In this document: positions 9,419 through 18,028 of the stretch, piece by piece
How the letters are laid out: each line of letters begins with the position of its first letter
Position numbering within the stretch: the first letter of the stretch is position 1
Assembly: GCA_910588495.1 (NCBI GenBank)
Contig: CAJUPU010000023.1
Location: 1-46,977, forward strand
DNA length: 46,977 nt
Origin: an uncultured Oscillospiraceae bacterium
GTDB taxonomy: Bacteria > Bacillota > Clostridia > Oscillospirales > Oscillospiraceae
Reading direction: 5' to 3'
Made by a program: the position numbers and the translations under genes
The notes under the pieces: model-generated
What the model saw: the letters and a program-made list of their open reading frames with translations, nothing else
Databases searched by the model: none
Told to the model about the DNA's origin: nothing

Positions 9419-10684
9419 TCACTGGAACACGGCCCCCTCCAGCTCCAGCTTCTGTCCGCAGGGGTTGTCGATGTCCTGGCCGTTGCCGGTGAACAGGGTG
9501 TCGGGGAAGCTCAGCGGGGTGTCGCTGGGCACACGCTCCAGCAGCACGGCGGTCCCATTGTCCTGGAACGTATCGTTCATGTAGTAGGGGTCGGACACGG
9601 CGCCCTGCTCCGCGTCGAAGCACAGTCCCACGGCATTGTGCTCAAAGACGGTCCCGCTGGCGACGATCCAGGCATTGCCATCGGCCAGGAAGCCTGTCTC
9701 CCAGCCAGACACCCGGCAATCGGTCAGATGGATCCGCGCGCCGTTGGAGGCGCGGACGCCCACTCCCTGTCCGCTGCCAAGGAAGTCGATGTCGCTGAAG
9801 TCGAGGATGCCCCGCTGGTTTGCCGCGAAAACGGGGCCGGTGAACGCGGTGTGCTGCCCGTCGGCTCCAATGCTGCCGCAGAGATTGACCGGCCGCTCCG
9901 TGATGGACAGGCCGCCCTCATAGACCACCGGGGGGAGGTAGAGATAGATCCGGTCTGCCTCATTGGTGGTGCCGGCCAGGCCATCCACGAAGGTCTGGAG
10001 CTCCTGGATGGTGTTCATAGGAACGTCCTGGGCAGTGAACTTATAGACAGTGGTGGTGGGATACTGCTGGCTCCGGCGCAGGCGGATGATGTCGCCATTT
10101 TTCATCGTGATGGTGCAGGTCAGCTCCGCCTCATGCTCTCCCGGGGAGAGGATGTTATAATCTACATAGATCACTGTGGCGGCATCGGGTATGAAGGCTC
10201 TGTCCGGCTCCGGATCGGTGCAGCTGATAGACATACTGGTGTCTGGGCTGCGGGCCTCAGCGGTGATGGACGCCACGTTCTCCATAAACTCGTCCGTGAT
10301 CCGGGTCTCGTCCTCCGCACGGGTGACGTACAGGCAGACGGGATAGCGATAGGGATAGTTCACCTCGGAAAACCAACGATCTTTAGGGGTGCGGTCGGAC
10401 CCATCGCTCCAATTGGATAGATCGAGATGGAAGCTGCCGCTCCGGCTGGTGTAGACCGCCCCGGCGCCGCCGTTGTCATAGACCTTCGGACGGCTGTGGG
10501 CCCAACACCCAAAGAGCACGAGCACCGCCGCGGCGCAAAGGATGATCAGGGCGCTGTACAGCGCCCTGCGAGGCATATGCCTCGCAGGCTGGATCGCTTT
10601 CCGCTCGTTGACAGTCCGGGCGCAATAGGGGCAGAAGGACGCCTCCTCGTGGAGAGAGGCGCCGCAGTGTGCACAAGGTTTCAT
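9419..10684 (-). CDS. Zinc-ribbon, single-pass membrane protein with beta-helix ectodomain
   Basis: A 421-aa protein. The N-terminus is a cytoplasmic zinc ribbon (C4, C7, C18, C21: CAHCG and CPYC), then one membrane segment near residues 40-61 (ALYSALIILCAAAVLVLFGC). The outside part has an unassigned region followed by a right-handed parallel beta-helix-like half (about residues 215-421) with short repeating strands such as GILDFSDIDFLGSG and HLTDCRVSGWETGF. Its ATG follows ATGGAGG, which lies in the 3' end of the kinase gene; the kinase stop is one base upstream, so the two are coupled. A likely role is an envelope protein controlled by or reporting to the kinase; the enzyme activity, if any, is not evident. 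Confidence 0.8.
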   Translation of the reverse strand: MKPCAHCGASLHEEASFCPYCARTVNERKAIQPARHMPRRALYSALIILCAAAVLVLFGCWAHSRPKVYDNGGAGAVYTSRSGSFHLDLSNWSDGSDRTPKDRWFSEVNYPYRYPVCLYVTRAEDETRITDEFMENVASITAEARSPDTSMSISCTDPEPDRAFIPDAATVIYVDYNILSPGEHEAELTCTITMKNGDIIRLRRSQQYPTTTVYKFTAQDVPMNTIQELQTFVDGLAGTTNEADRIYLYLPPVVYEGGLSITERPVNLCGSIGADGQHTAFTGPVFAANQRGILDFSDIDFLGSGQGVGVRASNGARIHLTDCRVSGWETGFLADGNAWIVASGTVFEHNAVGLCFDAEQGAVSDPYYMNDTFQDNGTAVLLERVPSDTPLSFPDTLFTGNGQDIDNPCGQKLELEGAVFQ

Positions 10685-10685
10685 A

Positions 10686-11384
10686 TCAGACGGCCTCCAT
10701 CAAATGCAAAACGTCCTTGTAGCGTTTCTGGGGGTTCACCTGGGTGCAGCGATGGACCACCCGGCCCATATGCCCCCCCGCCAGTTTTTTGGAGGGGTGC
10801 TCCCCGGTGAGCAGTACGTTGATGAGCACCCCCAAGGAATAGATATCCGTCCGCACATCGGACTGGGACAGCCCGTACTGCTCCGGCGCGGCGAAGCCGG
10901 TGGTGCCCAGCACCTGGGTGTCCATCTCCGCGCCCGGCTTGTGGAGCCGGGCGGCGTCGAAGTCGATGAGCACCGCCTGCTTCCCCCGGAGGATCACGTT
11001 TTCCGGCTTGATATCCCGGTGGACCGCCGCCATGGAGTGGAGCACCCACAGCGCTTGGCAGAGCTGTTTGACGATACCCTGGGTCTCCTTGGGGGTGAAC
11101 AGCGCCCCCTCCAGCAGAAAGCCCAGGGTGTCCCCCTGGACGAACTCCTCGATCACCAGGTTCTCCCCGTCCTTCTCCGCCGCCTCCAGCACCAGGGGCA
11201 GGTTGGGGCAGGAGCAGCCCAGCAGCTTTTGGTATACCTCCCCGTTGCCGGTGAACCGGCGGAGGATGAACCGCTTTCCCGAATTTTTATGCCGCACCAG
11301 GCGGACGCTGCCCCGGGGGCTCTCCTTCAGCAGGCGGACCTGCTCATATTCCTCCCGCAGGACGTTTTCCAGCCAAGTATACAA
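10686..11384 (-). CDS. Small Ser/Thr protein kinase
   Basis: A 232-aa cytoplasmic Hanks-type kinase consisting of the catalytic domain alone, with no PASTA repeats or membrane segment. Visible are a loop SPRGSVRLV in place of the Gly-rich loop, the catalytic HRDIKPENV, a metal-binding DFD in place of DFG, TTGFAAPEQYG (APE box) and DIYSLGVLINVLLTGEHP. The position of the ATP-anchoring lysine of strand 3 appears to be Arg (FILRRF). The domain stops shortly after the APE lobe, shorter than the usual 260-280 residues. The start is TTG at 11384, because an in-frame stop lies just upstream and no ATG precedes the conserved region. It is divergent from the XRE regulator. Confidence 0.88.
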   Translation of the reverse strand: MYTWLENVLREEYEQVRLLKESPRGSVRLVRHKNSGKRFILRRFTGNGEVYQKLLGCSCPNLPLVLEAAEKDGENLVIEEFVQGDTLGFLLEGALFTPKETQGIVKQLCQALWVLHSMAAVHRDIKPENVILRGKQAVLIDFDAARLHKPGAEMDTQVLGTTGFAAPEQYGLSQSDVRTDIYSLGVLINVLLTGEHPSKKLAGGHMGRVVHRCTQVNPQKRYKDVLHLMEAV

Positions 11385-11418
11385 ATACCGTCACCCCGTA
11401 CCAAACCAAAAAATTTAT

Positions 11419-11434
11419 GACCCTATGCAGCCAG
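11419..11434 (+). promoter_or_regulatory. 16-bp conserved box, copy 1
   Basis: GACCCTATGCAGCCAG, identical to the copy at 12045-12060. Both are followed after four bases by TTGTAT or TTGTTT, which fits a -35 element. This copy sits between the divergent kinase and XRE genes. It is likely a regulator site shared by the XRE gene and the four-gene operon. Confidence 0.6.
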
Positions 11435-11512
11435 CATATTGTATTGGTCCCTCAAAAGGATTAAACTGATGATATAACATGTTCGGCAAAAAGTAAAGGG
11501 GGGACGCGGGGC

Positions 11513-11938
11513 ATGGAGAAAAAAACCACCGACGATCTGCGCCAGGAGCTGATGGACCAGCCCAGCATCAAGGCATATCTCAGCAAAAACCGTTCCTGTT
11601 TCACGCAGCTGGGTATTTTAGACCTGCTGGAGTCCCTGCGTGAACGCTGCGGCCTGCCCAAGGCGGAGATCGCCCGAAGGTCGGGCATGAGCGAGGTATA
11701 TCTTCACCAGGTGTTTTCCGGGCGGCGCAACCCCTCCCGGGACCGGCTGCTGGCCCTGTGCGTGGGGGTGGGCGCGTCCTTGGAGGAGGCCAACCAACTG
11801 CTCCGGCAGGCGGCCTATGCCCAGCTGTACCCCCGGCTGAGGCGGGACGCCATCATCGGCCACGGTCTGGCCCACCGCCACTCCCTTGTGGAGATCAACG
11901 AATCGCTGTTCATGGCAAACGAGAAAGCCCTGTCCTGA
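11513..11938 (+). CDS. XRE-family helix-turn-helix regulator
   Basis: A 141-aa DNA-binding protein. The HTH lies at about residues 38-95 with LPKAEIARRSGMSEVYLHQV and SGRRNPSRDRLLALCVG. The C-terminal tail (RDAIIGHGLAHRHSLVEINE) is not part of a standard XRE domain, and similar tails occur in XRE proteins encoded beside small kinases (recollection, not checked). The start ATG follows AAAGGGGGG. The gene is divergent from the kinase and is followed by a terminator, so it is a single-gene unit. It is the natural candidate to bind the repeated 16-bp box. Confidence 0.85.
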   Translation: MEKKTTDDLRQELMDQPSIKAYLSKNRSCFTQLGILDLLESLRERCGLPKAEIARRSGMSEVYLHQVFSGRRNPSRDRLLALCVGVGASLEEANQLLRQAAYAQLYPRLRRDAIIGHGLAHRHSLVEINESLFMANEKALS

Positions 11939-11973
11939 GCCCACCGTACCTGTCACGGGACGGGCACATGAAA

Positions 11974-12015
11974 GCCGGAGCCGGCGACCGCCGCAGGTCG
12001 CCGGCTCCGGCCTTT
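11974..12015 (+). terminator. Terminator of the XRE gene
   Basis: Perfect 15-bp GC-rich stem, GCCGGAGCCGGCGAC (11974-11988) with its complement at 11997-12011, followed by CTTTG. Confidence 0.75.
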
Positions 12016-12044
12016 GCCCGCCTGGGACGGTGAAAAAAGTGCAA

Positions 12045-12060
12045 GACCCTATGCAGCCAG
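12045..12060 (+). promoter_or_regulatory. 16-bp conserved box, copy 2
   Basis: GACCCTATGCAGCCAG again, four bases before the -35 element of the four-gene operon promoter. Confidence 0.6.
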
Positions 12061-12064
12061 TTAA

Positions 12065-12092
12065 TTGTTTTCCTCTATGGTTTCGTTATAAT
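12065..12092 (+). promoter_or_regulatory. Promoter of the four-gene envelope operon
   Basis: TTGTTT (12065-12070), 16-base spacer, TATAAT (12087-12092). Transcription should begin about at 12099, which is the first base of the MITE-like element, so the whole element forms the start of the mRNA leader. Confidence 0.65.
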
Positions 12093-12098
12093 AAAATA

Positions 12099-12262
12099 AG
12101 GACCTGTATTCACAGCCGAGATCGCCGGATGGCCGAGGGATCTTCCCATCAGGCAAGGCGAATTTTCGCAGGAATAATTGTGTTTATTTCAAGAAAATTC
12201 AACGCAGCATGATGGGAAAAGACCCGGCGAGACGGTGAATCGAGGTTGTGAATACAGGTCCT
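12099..12262 (+). repeat. MITE-like palindromic element, long copy (164 bp)
   Basis: The ends are perfect 16-bp inverted repeats, AGGACCTGTATTCACA at 12099-12114 and its complement at 12247-12262. The inner sequence has further imperfect symmetry (GCCGGATGG near the left and GATGGGAAAAGACCCGGC near the right). It has no coding capacity. A shorter relative lies at 18029-18112 in the opposite orientation. It sits exactly between the operon promoter and the first gene. No clear target duplication is visible. Confidence 0.8.
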
Positions 12263-12346
12263 ACGAATGGCTTTTCTGTCCTGCCGCAGGACTGCTGTTC
12301 ATCAGCAAGGGCAAAACGAACATCAGAGGAAGGAGCACATCATCAC

Positions 12347-14125
12347 ATGAACACAGAAAAGAGATCCGGCAAAAAGGGGCTTATCATCGCGGCCCTTGTC
12401 CTGGCGGCCATCGCAGCCGTTGCGGGGGCGTATTTCATCTACAAAAACCACCAGGAAAAAATGAGACTGTACCGGGACGTCGCTGACACCCTCATTTACC
12501 GGAAATACGTCCCGCTCGGTTGGCGGGACGAGATGCTTCGGGGCGAGGGCTGGCGGGGCACCATGTACATGGAGGACAAGGACCAGGAGGGCTTCCGCAA
12601 AATTTTGGCGGAGCAGTTCCAGCTCATGCTGGACGAGGAGACGGCGGAGGGCGCCGGACCGGACGGCTTCACAGCATGGGCAGGCAAGGTGGTGGCCCTG
12701 CTGGACGAGCAGGGGATCCAGGACGAGACCATCCGCGCCGCCTATCAGACCTTCATGGCCGGGAAGCGGCAGGAGCTGAACCCCGACGCCAAAACCTACA
12801 CCATTTCCTCCTTCTTCAAGGGCCTCCAAGCCGCCTCAGCCTCCGCCTTTTACAGCGAGGGCACCATGTCGGGGGAAGAAGCGGTGGACTTCCTGCGCGG
12901 GCGGGTGGACGGCCTTCTGGCCGGGCAGGATTTCGAGGACCTTGCCAAGACCTTGGATATGCTGGCGGAAACGAGCTGGCTCGAGCTGTGCTACCCCGAG
13001 CCGGGGGAACTGCTGGACACTCTGCTGGCCCAATGCGAGGTCTACACCGTAGCAAAGGGCCGGGGCGGCTATTACGACGACATGGAGGACGACAGCTCCT
13101 CCCACTCCTCGGGCCTGGACCCCGCCGGGATGGGCAGCTCCATCGGGACCCACTCCTCCAGCCGCACCGACAAATACTACGGGGATTTCCACTATCACAG
13201 CTACAGCTCCAAGACCCACTATGACGGCCTGGTGGACCAGGCGTCCAAGAACAAGTACAACAGCAGCCGCAGCGGCAAGGACCTGTCCTTCCGGGACATG
13301 GATATGAGCGGGTCGCCCGACAGCTTCCGATGGGCGGCCGGCAACGGGGCCCAGTTCGCCATCTGCGGCCGGAACGAGACGGACGATCCCAAGAAGTCGG
13401 GCCTGTACTGCGTAGCGCTGTTCAGCGGCAGCCAGCTGTACATACCGGGCAAGTACGCAAACCAGAGCACGGAATGCTACACCATCCCCGGCAGCTTCCA
13501 GGAACAGTTCCAGCAGTCCAACCAAGCATACCAGGAGAAGTACTCCATCCAAGCCTGGTACGAAAGCGCCGCCGCCAAGCTGGCCCAGGGCGATCTGGAC
13601 GGCGCCACAAAGCTGTTTCAGCTCTACCCCGCTTTTCAGGAAGCCCAGGATGGCCTGACGCAGATCGCAAAGATACACCTGGAAGCGAAGGACTATCAAA
13701 AGGGCATCGATGTTTTGGGGCTGACCGACGCATACAAAAGCCTGAAGGGAGAGACGGTGGCCGGCGTGGTGAAAATGCTGGCCGAGTACGACCCGGAATA
13801 CTCCCGCATAAAGGACTTCGCCCCCAGCTTCTGCCGCCTGATGCGGCAGGTGCTGACGCCGCTGACTGGCGAGGAGATCCGGGCCGGCTTCCCGGGCGTC
13901 TGGACGTCGCTTCCCAATAAGACCTGGAGCATCGGTGCGGACGGCACCTGGACGGAGAAGAACTTCAAGGCCACCTGGACCACCGAGGGCGATATTCTTG
14001 TCCGGTTTGCGAACAGCACCGGCAAGCGGGCCGAGTTCCAGGTCTACGACATCTTGGGCGCCTATTATTATGTGGCTGATACAGACAGCAGTTGGTACGC
14101 CCATCTGCTGCAAAGAAAGGGCTGA
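12347..14125 (+). CDS. Single-pass membrane protein with Ser-rich segment, unknown function
   Basis: A 592-aa protein with a short basic N-terminus and a signal-anchor at about residues 9-30 (GLIIAALVLAAIAAVAGAYF), the rest predicted outside. A helical region is followed by a low-complexity Ser/Gly/Tyr/His stretch around residues 245-310 (DDMEDDSSSHSSG, SSRTDKYYGDFHYHSYS), then a region with TPR-like helices (AKLAQGDLDGATKLFQLYPA) and a C-terminal beta-rich domain (VWTSLPNKTWSIGADGTW). The ATG at 12347 follows AGGAAGGAG. First gene of the four-gene operon. I do not recognise the family. The TPR-like part resembles the next-but-one lipoprotein, suggesting a shared complex. Confidence 0.75.
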   Translation: MNTEKRSGKKGLIIAALVLAAIAAVAGAYFIYKNHQEKMRLYRDVADTLIYRKYVPLGWRDEMLRGEGWRGTMYMEDKDQEGFRKILAEQFQLMLDEETAEGAGPDGFTAWAGKVVALLDEQGIQDETIRAAYQTFMAGKRQELNPDAKTYTISSFFKGLQAASASAFYSEGTMSGEEAVDFLRGRVDGLLAGQDFEDLAKTLDMLAETSWLELCYPEPGELLDTLLAQCEVYTVAKGRGGYYDDMEDDSSSHSSGLDPAGMGSSIGTHSSSRTDKYYGDFHYHSYSSKTHYDGLVDQASKNKYNSSRSGKDLSFRDMDMSGSPDSFRWAAGNGAQFAICGRNETDDPKKSGLYCVALFSGSQLYIPGKYANQSTECYTIPGSFQEQFQQSNQAYQEKYSIQAWYESAAAKLAQGDLDGATKLFQLYPAFQEAQDGLTQIAKIHLEAKDYQKGIDVLGLTDAYKSLKGETVAGVVKMLAEYDPEYSRIKDFAPSFCRLMRQVLTPLTGEEIRAGFPGVWTSLPNKTWSIGADGTWTEKNFKATWTTEGDILVRFANSTGKRAEFQVYDILGAYYYVADTDSSWYAHLLQRKG

Positions 14126-14166
14126 CCGGCCCGCTCGACCAAATATCAGAAAGGAAGATCTGGATC

Positions 14167-15303
14167 ATGGCAAAGACGACCAACACGAAAAAGACTGCCA
14201 ACACCCAACAGGCCGCCCCCCAGCGGGGGGCGGCCCCTGCCGCAAGCCGGAAAAGCGCCCTGCCCATCATCGCTGCGGTGCTGTTTCTGCTCTCGGCCGT
14301 ATTCAATGCGCTCCTTATAATGCAGCTGTCTGAAACGGGTTTCCGCCCCGGCTTGAGCACGCTTTTGCAAGCGTTCCTCATCATCGCCCTGTTCCTGCGC
14401 CGGGACAAGGACCTGGTCCCGGCGGCGGTGGCCCTGCTGGCCCTCAGCACGGTCTCTTCCTTCCTCAACCACTACAACCTCGTTACGCTGGTGCTTGACG
14501 TGATGACCCTTCTGCTGGCCCTGCCCAAACTGCGGGATAAAATGCGCAGGGTCTGGTGGCTCCCTGCGGCGCTGGGCGCAGGCCACCTCATCATCGGCAC
14601 CATCATGGATCTTACCAGAGATTTCAACGGATCTCCTTTCGTGATCACGTACTGTCTGTATGTGTACGCCAACCTCTTTTTGTGCGCATGGCTGGCGTTT
14701 CCGAACATGACCTTCCGAGGCATGATCGGCTCCACCCAGAAGCAACCGGAAACCTTTGCCGCACTGATGCTCAAGTGGCTGGTCCAGGGCGTCGGCATCT
14801 CCGTAGGGCTCATGGTCATTCTGTGCATCATGGCCCTTGTCGAGCATGGAAATCTTGATATATTCCTAACACAGGCTTTCTTCTTCCCACTGTTCCTGTT
14901 CATCTCGCCGCTGGTGACGTGTGTGGTGCAGTTCTTTACCGCAATGAACCAGGCGGCCAAGGAGGCCAAGCGGATGAAGCATGACCTGAACGTCATCAAG
15001 TCCAGCATGGGCGGCGCCATCGGCGCGCAGGCCAAGGCCGAGCTGCGCCGCGAGGCGGGCAAAAAGGCCGCCAACGCCGTCATCAAGGGCGCGCTGGTGG
15101 GCGACCTGATCGGCGGCGACACCGGCGCGGTGGTGGGGGCCATGGCCGCCAAGGCCAAGCTGGACCAGGCCACCGGCTCCGGCGGCGTGGACGGGGTGGC
15201 CAAGGACGCGGTGACGGGGGGCCTCATCACGGGCAGCTCCAGCGCCGTGGTGGGCGGTCTGGCCGCCCAGGCCCAGAAGGACGCCGAGAACAGCATCAAA
15301 TAA
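14167..15303 (+). CDS. Polytopic membrane protein with glycine-zipper-like C-terminus, unknown function
   Basis: A 378-aa protein. After a Thr/Ala/Gln-rich N-terminal tail there are about seven predicted membrane segments between residues 33 and 265 (for example SALPIIAAVLFLLSAVF and GVGISVGLMVILCIMALV). A cytoplasmic coiled region follows (AAKEAKRMKHDLNVIKSS), then a C-terminal Gly/Ala-rich stretch with GDLIGGDTGAVVGAMAAKA and GGLITGSSSAVVGGLAA, reminiscent of glycine-zipper segments. The ATG at 14167 follows AAAGGAAG. The gene begins 41 bases after the previous stop. No known family recognised. Confidence 0.75.
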   Translation: MAKTTNTKKTANTQQAAPQRGAAPAASRKSALPIIAAVLFLLSAVFNALLIMQLSETGFRPGLSTLLQAFLIIALFLRRDKDLVPAAVALLALSTVSSFLNHYNLVTLVLDVMTLLLALPKLRDKMRRVWWLPAALGAGHLIIGTIMDLTRDFNGSPFVITYCLYVYANLFLCAWLAFPNMTFRGMIGSTQKQPETFAALMLKWLVQGVGISVGLMVILCIMALVEHGNLDIFLTQAFFFPLFLFISPLVTCVVQFFTAMNQAAKEAKRMKHDLNVIKSSMGGAIGAQAKAELRREAGKKAANAVIKGALVGDLIGGDTGAVVGAMAAKAKLDQATGSGGVDGVAKDAVTGGLITGSSSAVVGGLAAQAQKDAENSIK

Positions 15304-15317
15304 GGAGGCGCTGTTTC

Positions 15318-16625
15318 ATGAACGTAAAACGTATCTTATCCGTCCTGTGCCTGGGCGGGGCGCTGTGCCTGCTGTGCGGGTGCGACTTTATGGACTACCA
15401 GAAGGCCAGTTCCCTGCTGGACAAGGGGAACTATGAGGAGGCCCGGGCCATCTATACCCAGATGGAGGAAAACGGCGGCTACAAGGATTCCGCCCAAATG
15501 CTGGAGGAGTGCGACTATGTGGAGGCCGGGGCGGCCTATGAGGCGGGGGACTACGCCCGCGCCATGGAGCTGTACGAGGGCCTGGGATCCTACGGGGACG
15601 CCCCGGAGCAGCTGGCAAAGGTGAAGTACAGCTGCGCCCTCCAGCGCAAGGAGGACGGGGACTTGGGCGGGGCCTACGCCCTGTTCGCCGAGCTGGGGAA
15701 CTATGAGGACAGCGCGGCCATGGCCCAGGACTGCGTGGCCCGCTCCTGGGAGGACCCCCAGGTGGGGGACGCCCTGTTCTTTGGCTCCTTCGAGCAGGAC
15801 AAGGACGAGGGCAACGGCCCGGAGCCCATCCAATGGCGGGTGCTGGCCCGAGAGGGGGACTACCTGCTCCTGACCTCCGAGCAACTGCTGTGCCGCATGG
15901 AATATGGCGACACCAACCAATGGGAGGCCAGCGACGTCCGGACCTGGCTCAACGGCGAGTTCTACGACGCCGCCTTCTCCCAGGAGGAGCAGGGGCGCAT
16001 CCAAAAGGTCTACACCTACGCGAAGCAGAACAGCGATTTGAAGGTGGACGACCTCCGGATGGAGCTGGCCTACGCATTCCCGGATGATCCCGAGGAAGCT
16101 GAGAGGGTTCTGAGAGAGTACATCAGCGAGTTCGGCGACGACGGGGACCATGTGTTCCTCCTCAGCGCCCAGGAGACCCGGGACCTTTTTTCCGACAAAA
16201 GCGACAGGAAGTCCGTCCCCACAAAAGCGGGAGGAACTCCGGGGGCCGATACGGTCTCCGGCTGGTGGACCCGTTCCCGCACCAGCAGCGGGGCAAATCA
16301 AGTGGTGGTGGCCGTGGACTACAACGGCGAGATAGGCAGCGTCCACCCCTCTCATAATTCCGGGGTCCGCCCGGCCATCTGCCTCAGCCTGTCCGGCAAG
16401 CCCTCGGAGGAGGCCATGGACCTGGAGCTGTTCGGTTTCCCCTCCATCACCGACCTGTATGACACCGCCACCGAGTCCAGCGGCTCCAGCTCCGGCCCCT
16501 GTCCCGCCTGCAACGGCACGGGCACCATCCGCTTCTACTACGGCAGCAGCGACCTGGAGGCCATCCTGTCCGGCCACGACCCCTACACCCTGGGCACCTG
16601 CCCCATGTGCAACGGGAGAGGGTAA
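15318..16625 (+). CDS. Lipoprotein with TPR-like repeats, DUF6273-like domain and DnaJ-type zinc motif
   Basis: A 435-aa lipoprotein: signal peptide with lipobox LLCGC (C22), then TPR/Sel1-like helices to about residue 145 (LLDKGNYEEARAIYTQME, YEAGDYARAMELYEGLG). A DUF6273-like domain follows (about 150-360), recognisable by GDALFFGSFEQD, EPIQWRVL, VRTWLNGEFYDAAFS, HVFLLSAQE, a WWTRSR segment and VRPAICLSLSG. The C-terminus has two zinc-finger-like CxxC motifs, CPACNGTG and CPMCNGRG, as in DnaJ central domains. The ATG follows AAGGAGGCG and lies 14 bases after the previous stop. DUF6273 domains are common in gut Firmicutes surface proteins and lack an assigned activity. Confidence 0.85.
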   Translation: MNVKRILSVLCLGGALCLLCGCDFMDYQKASSLLDKGNYEEARAIYTQMEENGGYKDSAQMLEECDYVEAGAAYEAGDYARAMELYEGLGSYGDAPEQLAKVKYSCALQRKEDGDLGGAYALFAELGNYEDSAAMAQDCVARSWEDPQVGDALFFGSFEQDKDEGNGPEPIQWRVLAREGDYLLLTSEQLLCRMEYGDTNQWEASDVRTWLNGEFYDAAFSQEEQGRIQKVYTYAKQNSDLKVDDLRMELAYAFPDDPEEAERVLREYISEFGDDGDHVFLLSAQETRDLFSDKSDRKSVPTKAGGTPGADTVSGWWTRSRTSSGANQVVVAVDYNGEIGSVHPSHNSGVRPAICLSLSGKPSEEAMDLELFGFPSITDLYDTATESSGSSSGPCPACNGTGTIRFYYGSSDLEAILSGHDPYTLGTCPMCNGRG

Positions 16626-16660
16626 AACTGACCCATATTTAAGAAAAGGAGTTGTTTGAT

Positions 16661-18013
16661 ATGAAGGATAGGCATCCCGGCGGCGCTTTGGCGTGGGGTG
16701 TGTTCATCGTCGGCGTGCAAATATTCGTGTACAGCAGGAGTGTTATCTCTTCTCCTGCTGCAGAGCTGTTCCTTGCCGGCGCGGCGGGTATCCTGATCGT
16801 GTTGTTCGCCGTTTGGGCGAGAGCAAACAAGAAGGACAAACTCGCCCGGGTCCTGGCCATCCCGGTGGGCCTTTTGGGCGTCGTCCCCCGGTATGCGCAG
16901 TACGCGATCGAAGATTACGACACTGATACCGTATTTTTTGGGGGATTGCTCGTGGCGGTCCTGCTGTACGCGGCCTTTTTGATGCTGGTCTATGACCGCC
17001 AGAAAATTCAAACGCTGCACCAGGCGCGGGCCGAGGACAAGGCCCGGGGCTATACCTTCACCCAGGCCGAGCAATTCTATGACGAATGCGTCAAAAGCAA
17101 GATCGCCGACCTGTCCCGGGACGCGGACCGTCAGCGGCTGCATCTGTTCGTGGAGAGCAGACCGGAGTGGCAGCTCCCCGCCGTGACCCCCGAGGCGCTG
17201 TTCCAGGCGGGCCGGGAGCGCAAGGCGCAGGCAAAGCGGGCCGAGCAGGAGAAAAAGTGGGCTGAAGAGCGGGACCGGGAGCTGAAGCGGGAGGCGGAGG
17301 AGAAGAAGCTGGCCGAGATGCCGCCCCGTGCCAAGCGGATCTATCGGATGGATCAGATCGCCAGGGCCGCCAGAGAGCAGGCCAACGCCATGCTCCAGGC
17401 CGGCGCCGCGGTAAACGCTCTGTCCCAGTCTCTGCAGACCAAGGAGAAGGATCCCAGCATCTCGGCGGGCATCGCCAGCGGCATCGGCGGGGTGGTCCCG
17501 GCGGCCATGACGGTCTCCCGCATCGAGCGGGAGAACCAGGAGATCCGCGCCCGGAACGCCGCCATCGACGCCCAGTTTGACAGCACCCGTGCGGCTGCCG
17601 CCGACGCCTGGCTGGCTGCCGCCGGCAAGGCCACCGACTGGCAGAAAAAGGCGGAGGCCGCCAAACTGAAGCTGACCGACGACAGCCGCCCCGCCGGTGA
17701 GCTGTTCGCCGCCCTCACCCTGGACCAGCCCCAGACGGAGCAGACCAAAACGGGGGCGGTCATCGTCTCGCTGACGGCCAAGAGCGAGCAGAGCTATGAG
17801 GTCAGCGGCACCCAGGCCGTGGTGGACGGGGCGATCTTGGCCGACCTGTGCCGGGAGAACGGCGAGGTGGCGGGCCTGGCCCATCTCTGCCTGCCCGCCG
17901 AGGGGCTGGGGGCCAAGGAAGCCAAATTGTCGGGCATCTGCACCGCCGCCAAGGCCGGGGAGCGCTACACCGTGAAGCTCCGTCCCGGAAACCTGTTTTT
18001 GATCGAACGGTGA
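16661..18013 (+). CDS. Membrane protein with long charged coiled coil, unknown function
   Basis: A 450-aa protein. Three membrane segments lie near the N-terminus (residues 10-30, 34-52 and about 84-108). A long charged helical region at about 190-235 (RERKAQAKRAEQEKKWAEER) is a probable coiled coil. An Ala/Gly-rich stretch follows (ISAGIASGIGGVVPAAMTV), then a small beta-rich C-terminal domain (TKTGAVIVSLTAKSEQSYEV to GNLFLIER). ATG at 16661 is preferred over TTG at 16652 because AAAGGAG ends at 16651 and gives a 9-base spacing. Last gene of the operon; the short MITE-like copy lies 15 bases after the stop. Family not recognised. Confidence 0.75.
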   Translation: MKDRHPGGALAWGVFIVGVQIFVYSRSVISSPAAELFLAGAAGILIVLFAVWARANKKDKLARVLAIPVGLLGVVPRYAQYAIEDYDTDTVFFGGLLVAVLLYAAFLMLVYDRQKIQTLHQARAEDKARGYTFTQAEQFYDECVKSKIADLSRDADRQRLHLFVESRPEWQLPAVTPEALFQAGRERKAQAKRAEQEKKWAEERDRELKREAEEKKLAEMPPRAKRIYRMDQIARAAREQANAMLQAGAAVNALSQSLQTKEKDPSISAGIASGIGGVVPAAMTVSRIERENQEIRARNAAIDAQFDSTRAAAADAWLAAAGKATDWQKKAEAAKLKLTDDSRPAGELFAALTLDQPQTEQTKTGAVIVSLTAKSEQSYEVSGTQAVVDGAILADLCRENGEVAGLAHLCLPAEGLGAKEAKLSGICTAAKAGERYTVKLRPGNLFLIER

Positions 18014-18028
18014 CGGGGTGAGCTTGTA

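Noticed and set aside
12099..12262. A tRNA or small-RNA gene in the palindromic segment
   Set aside because: No cloverleaf with tRNA-conserved bases; the matching relative at 18029-18112 shows it is a repeated element.
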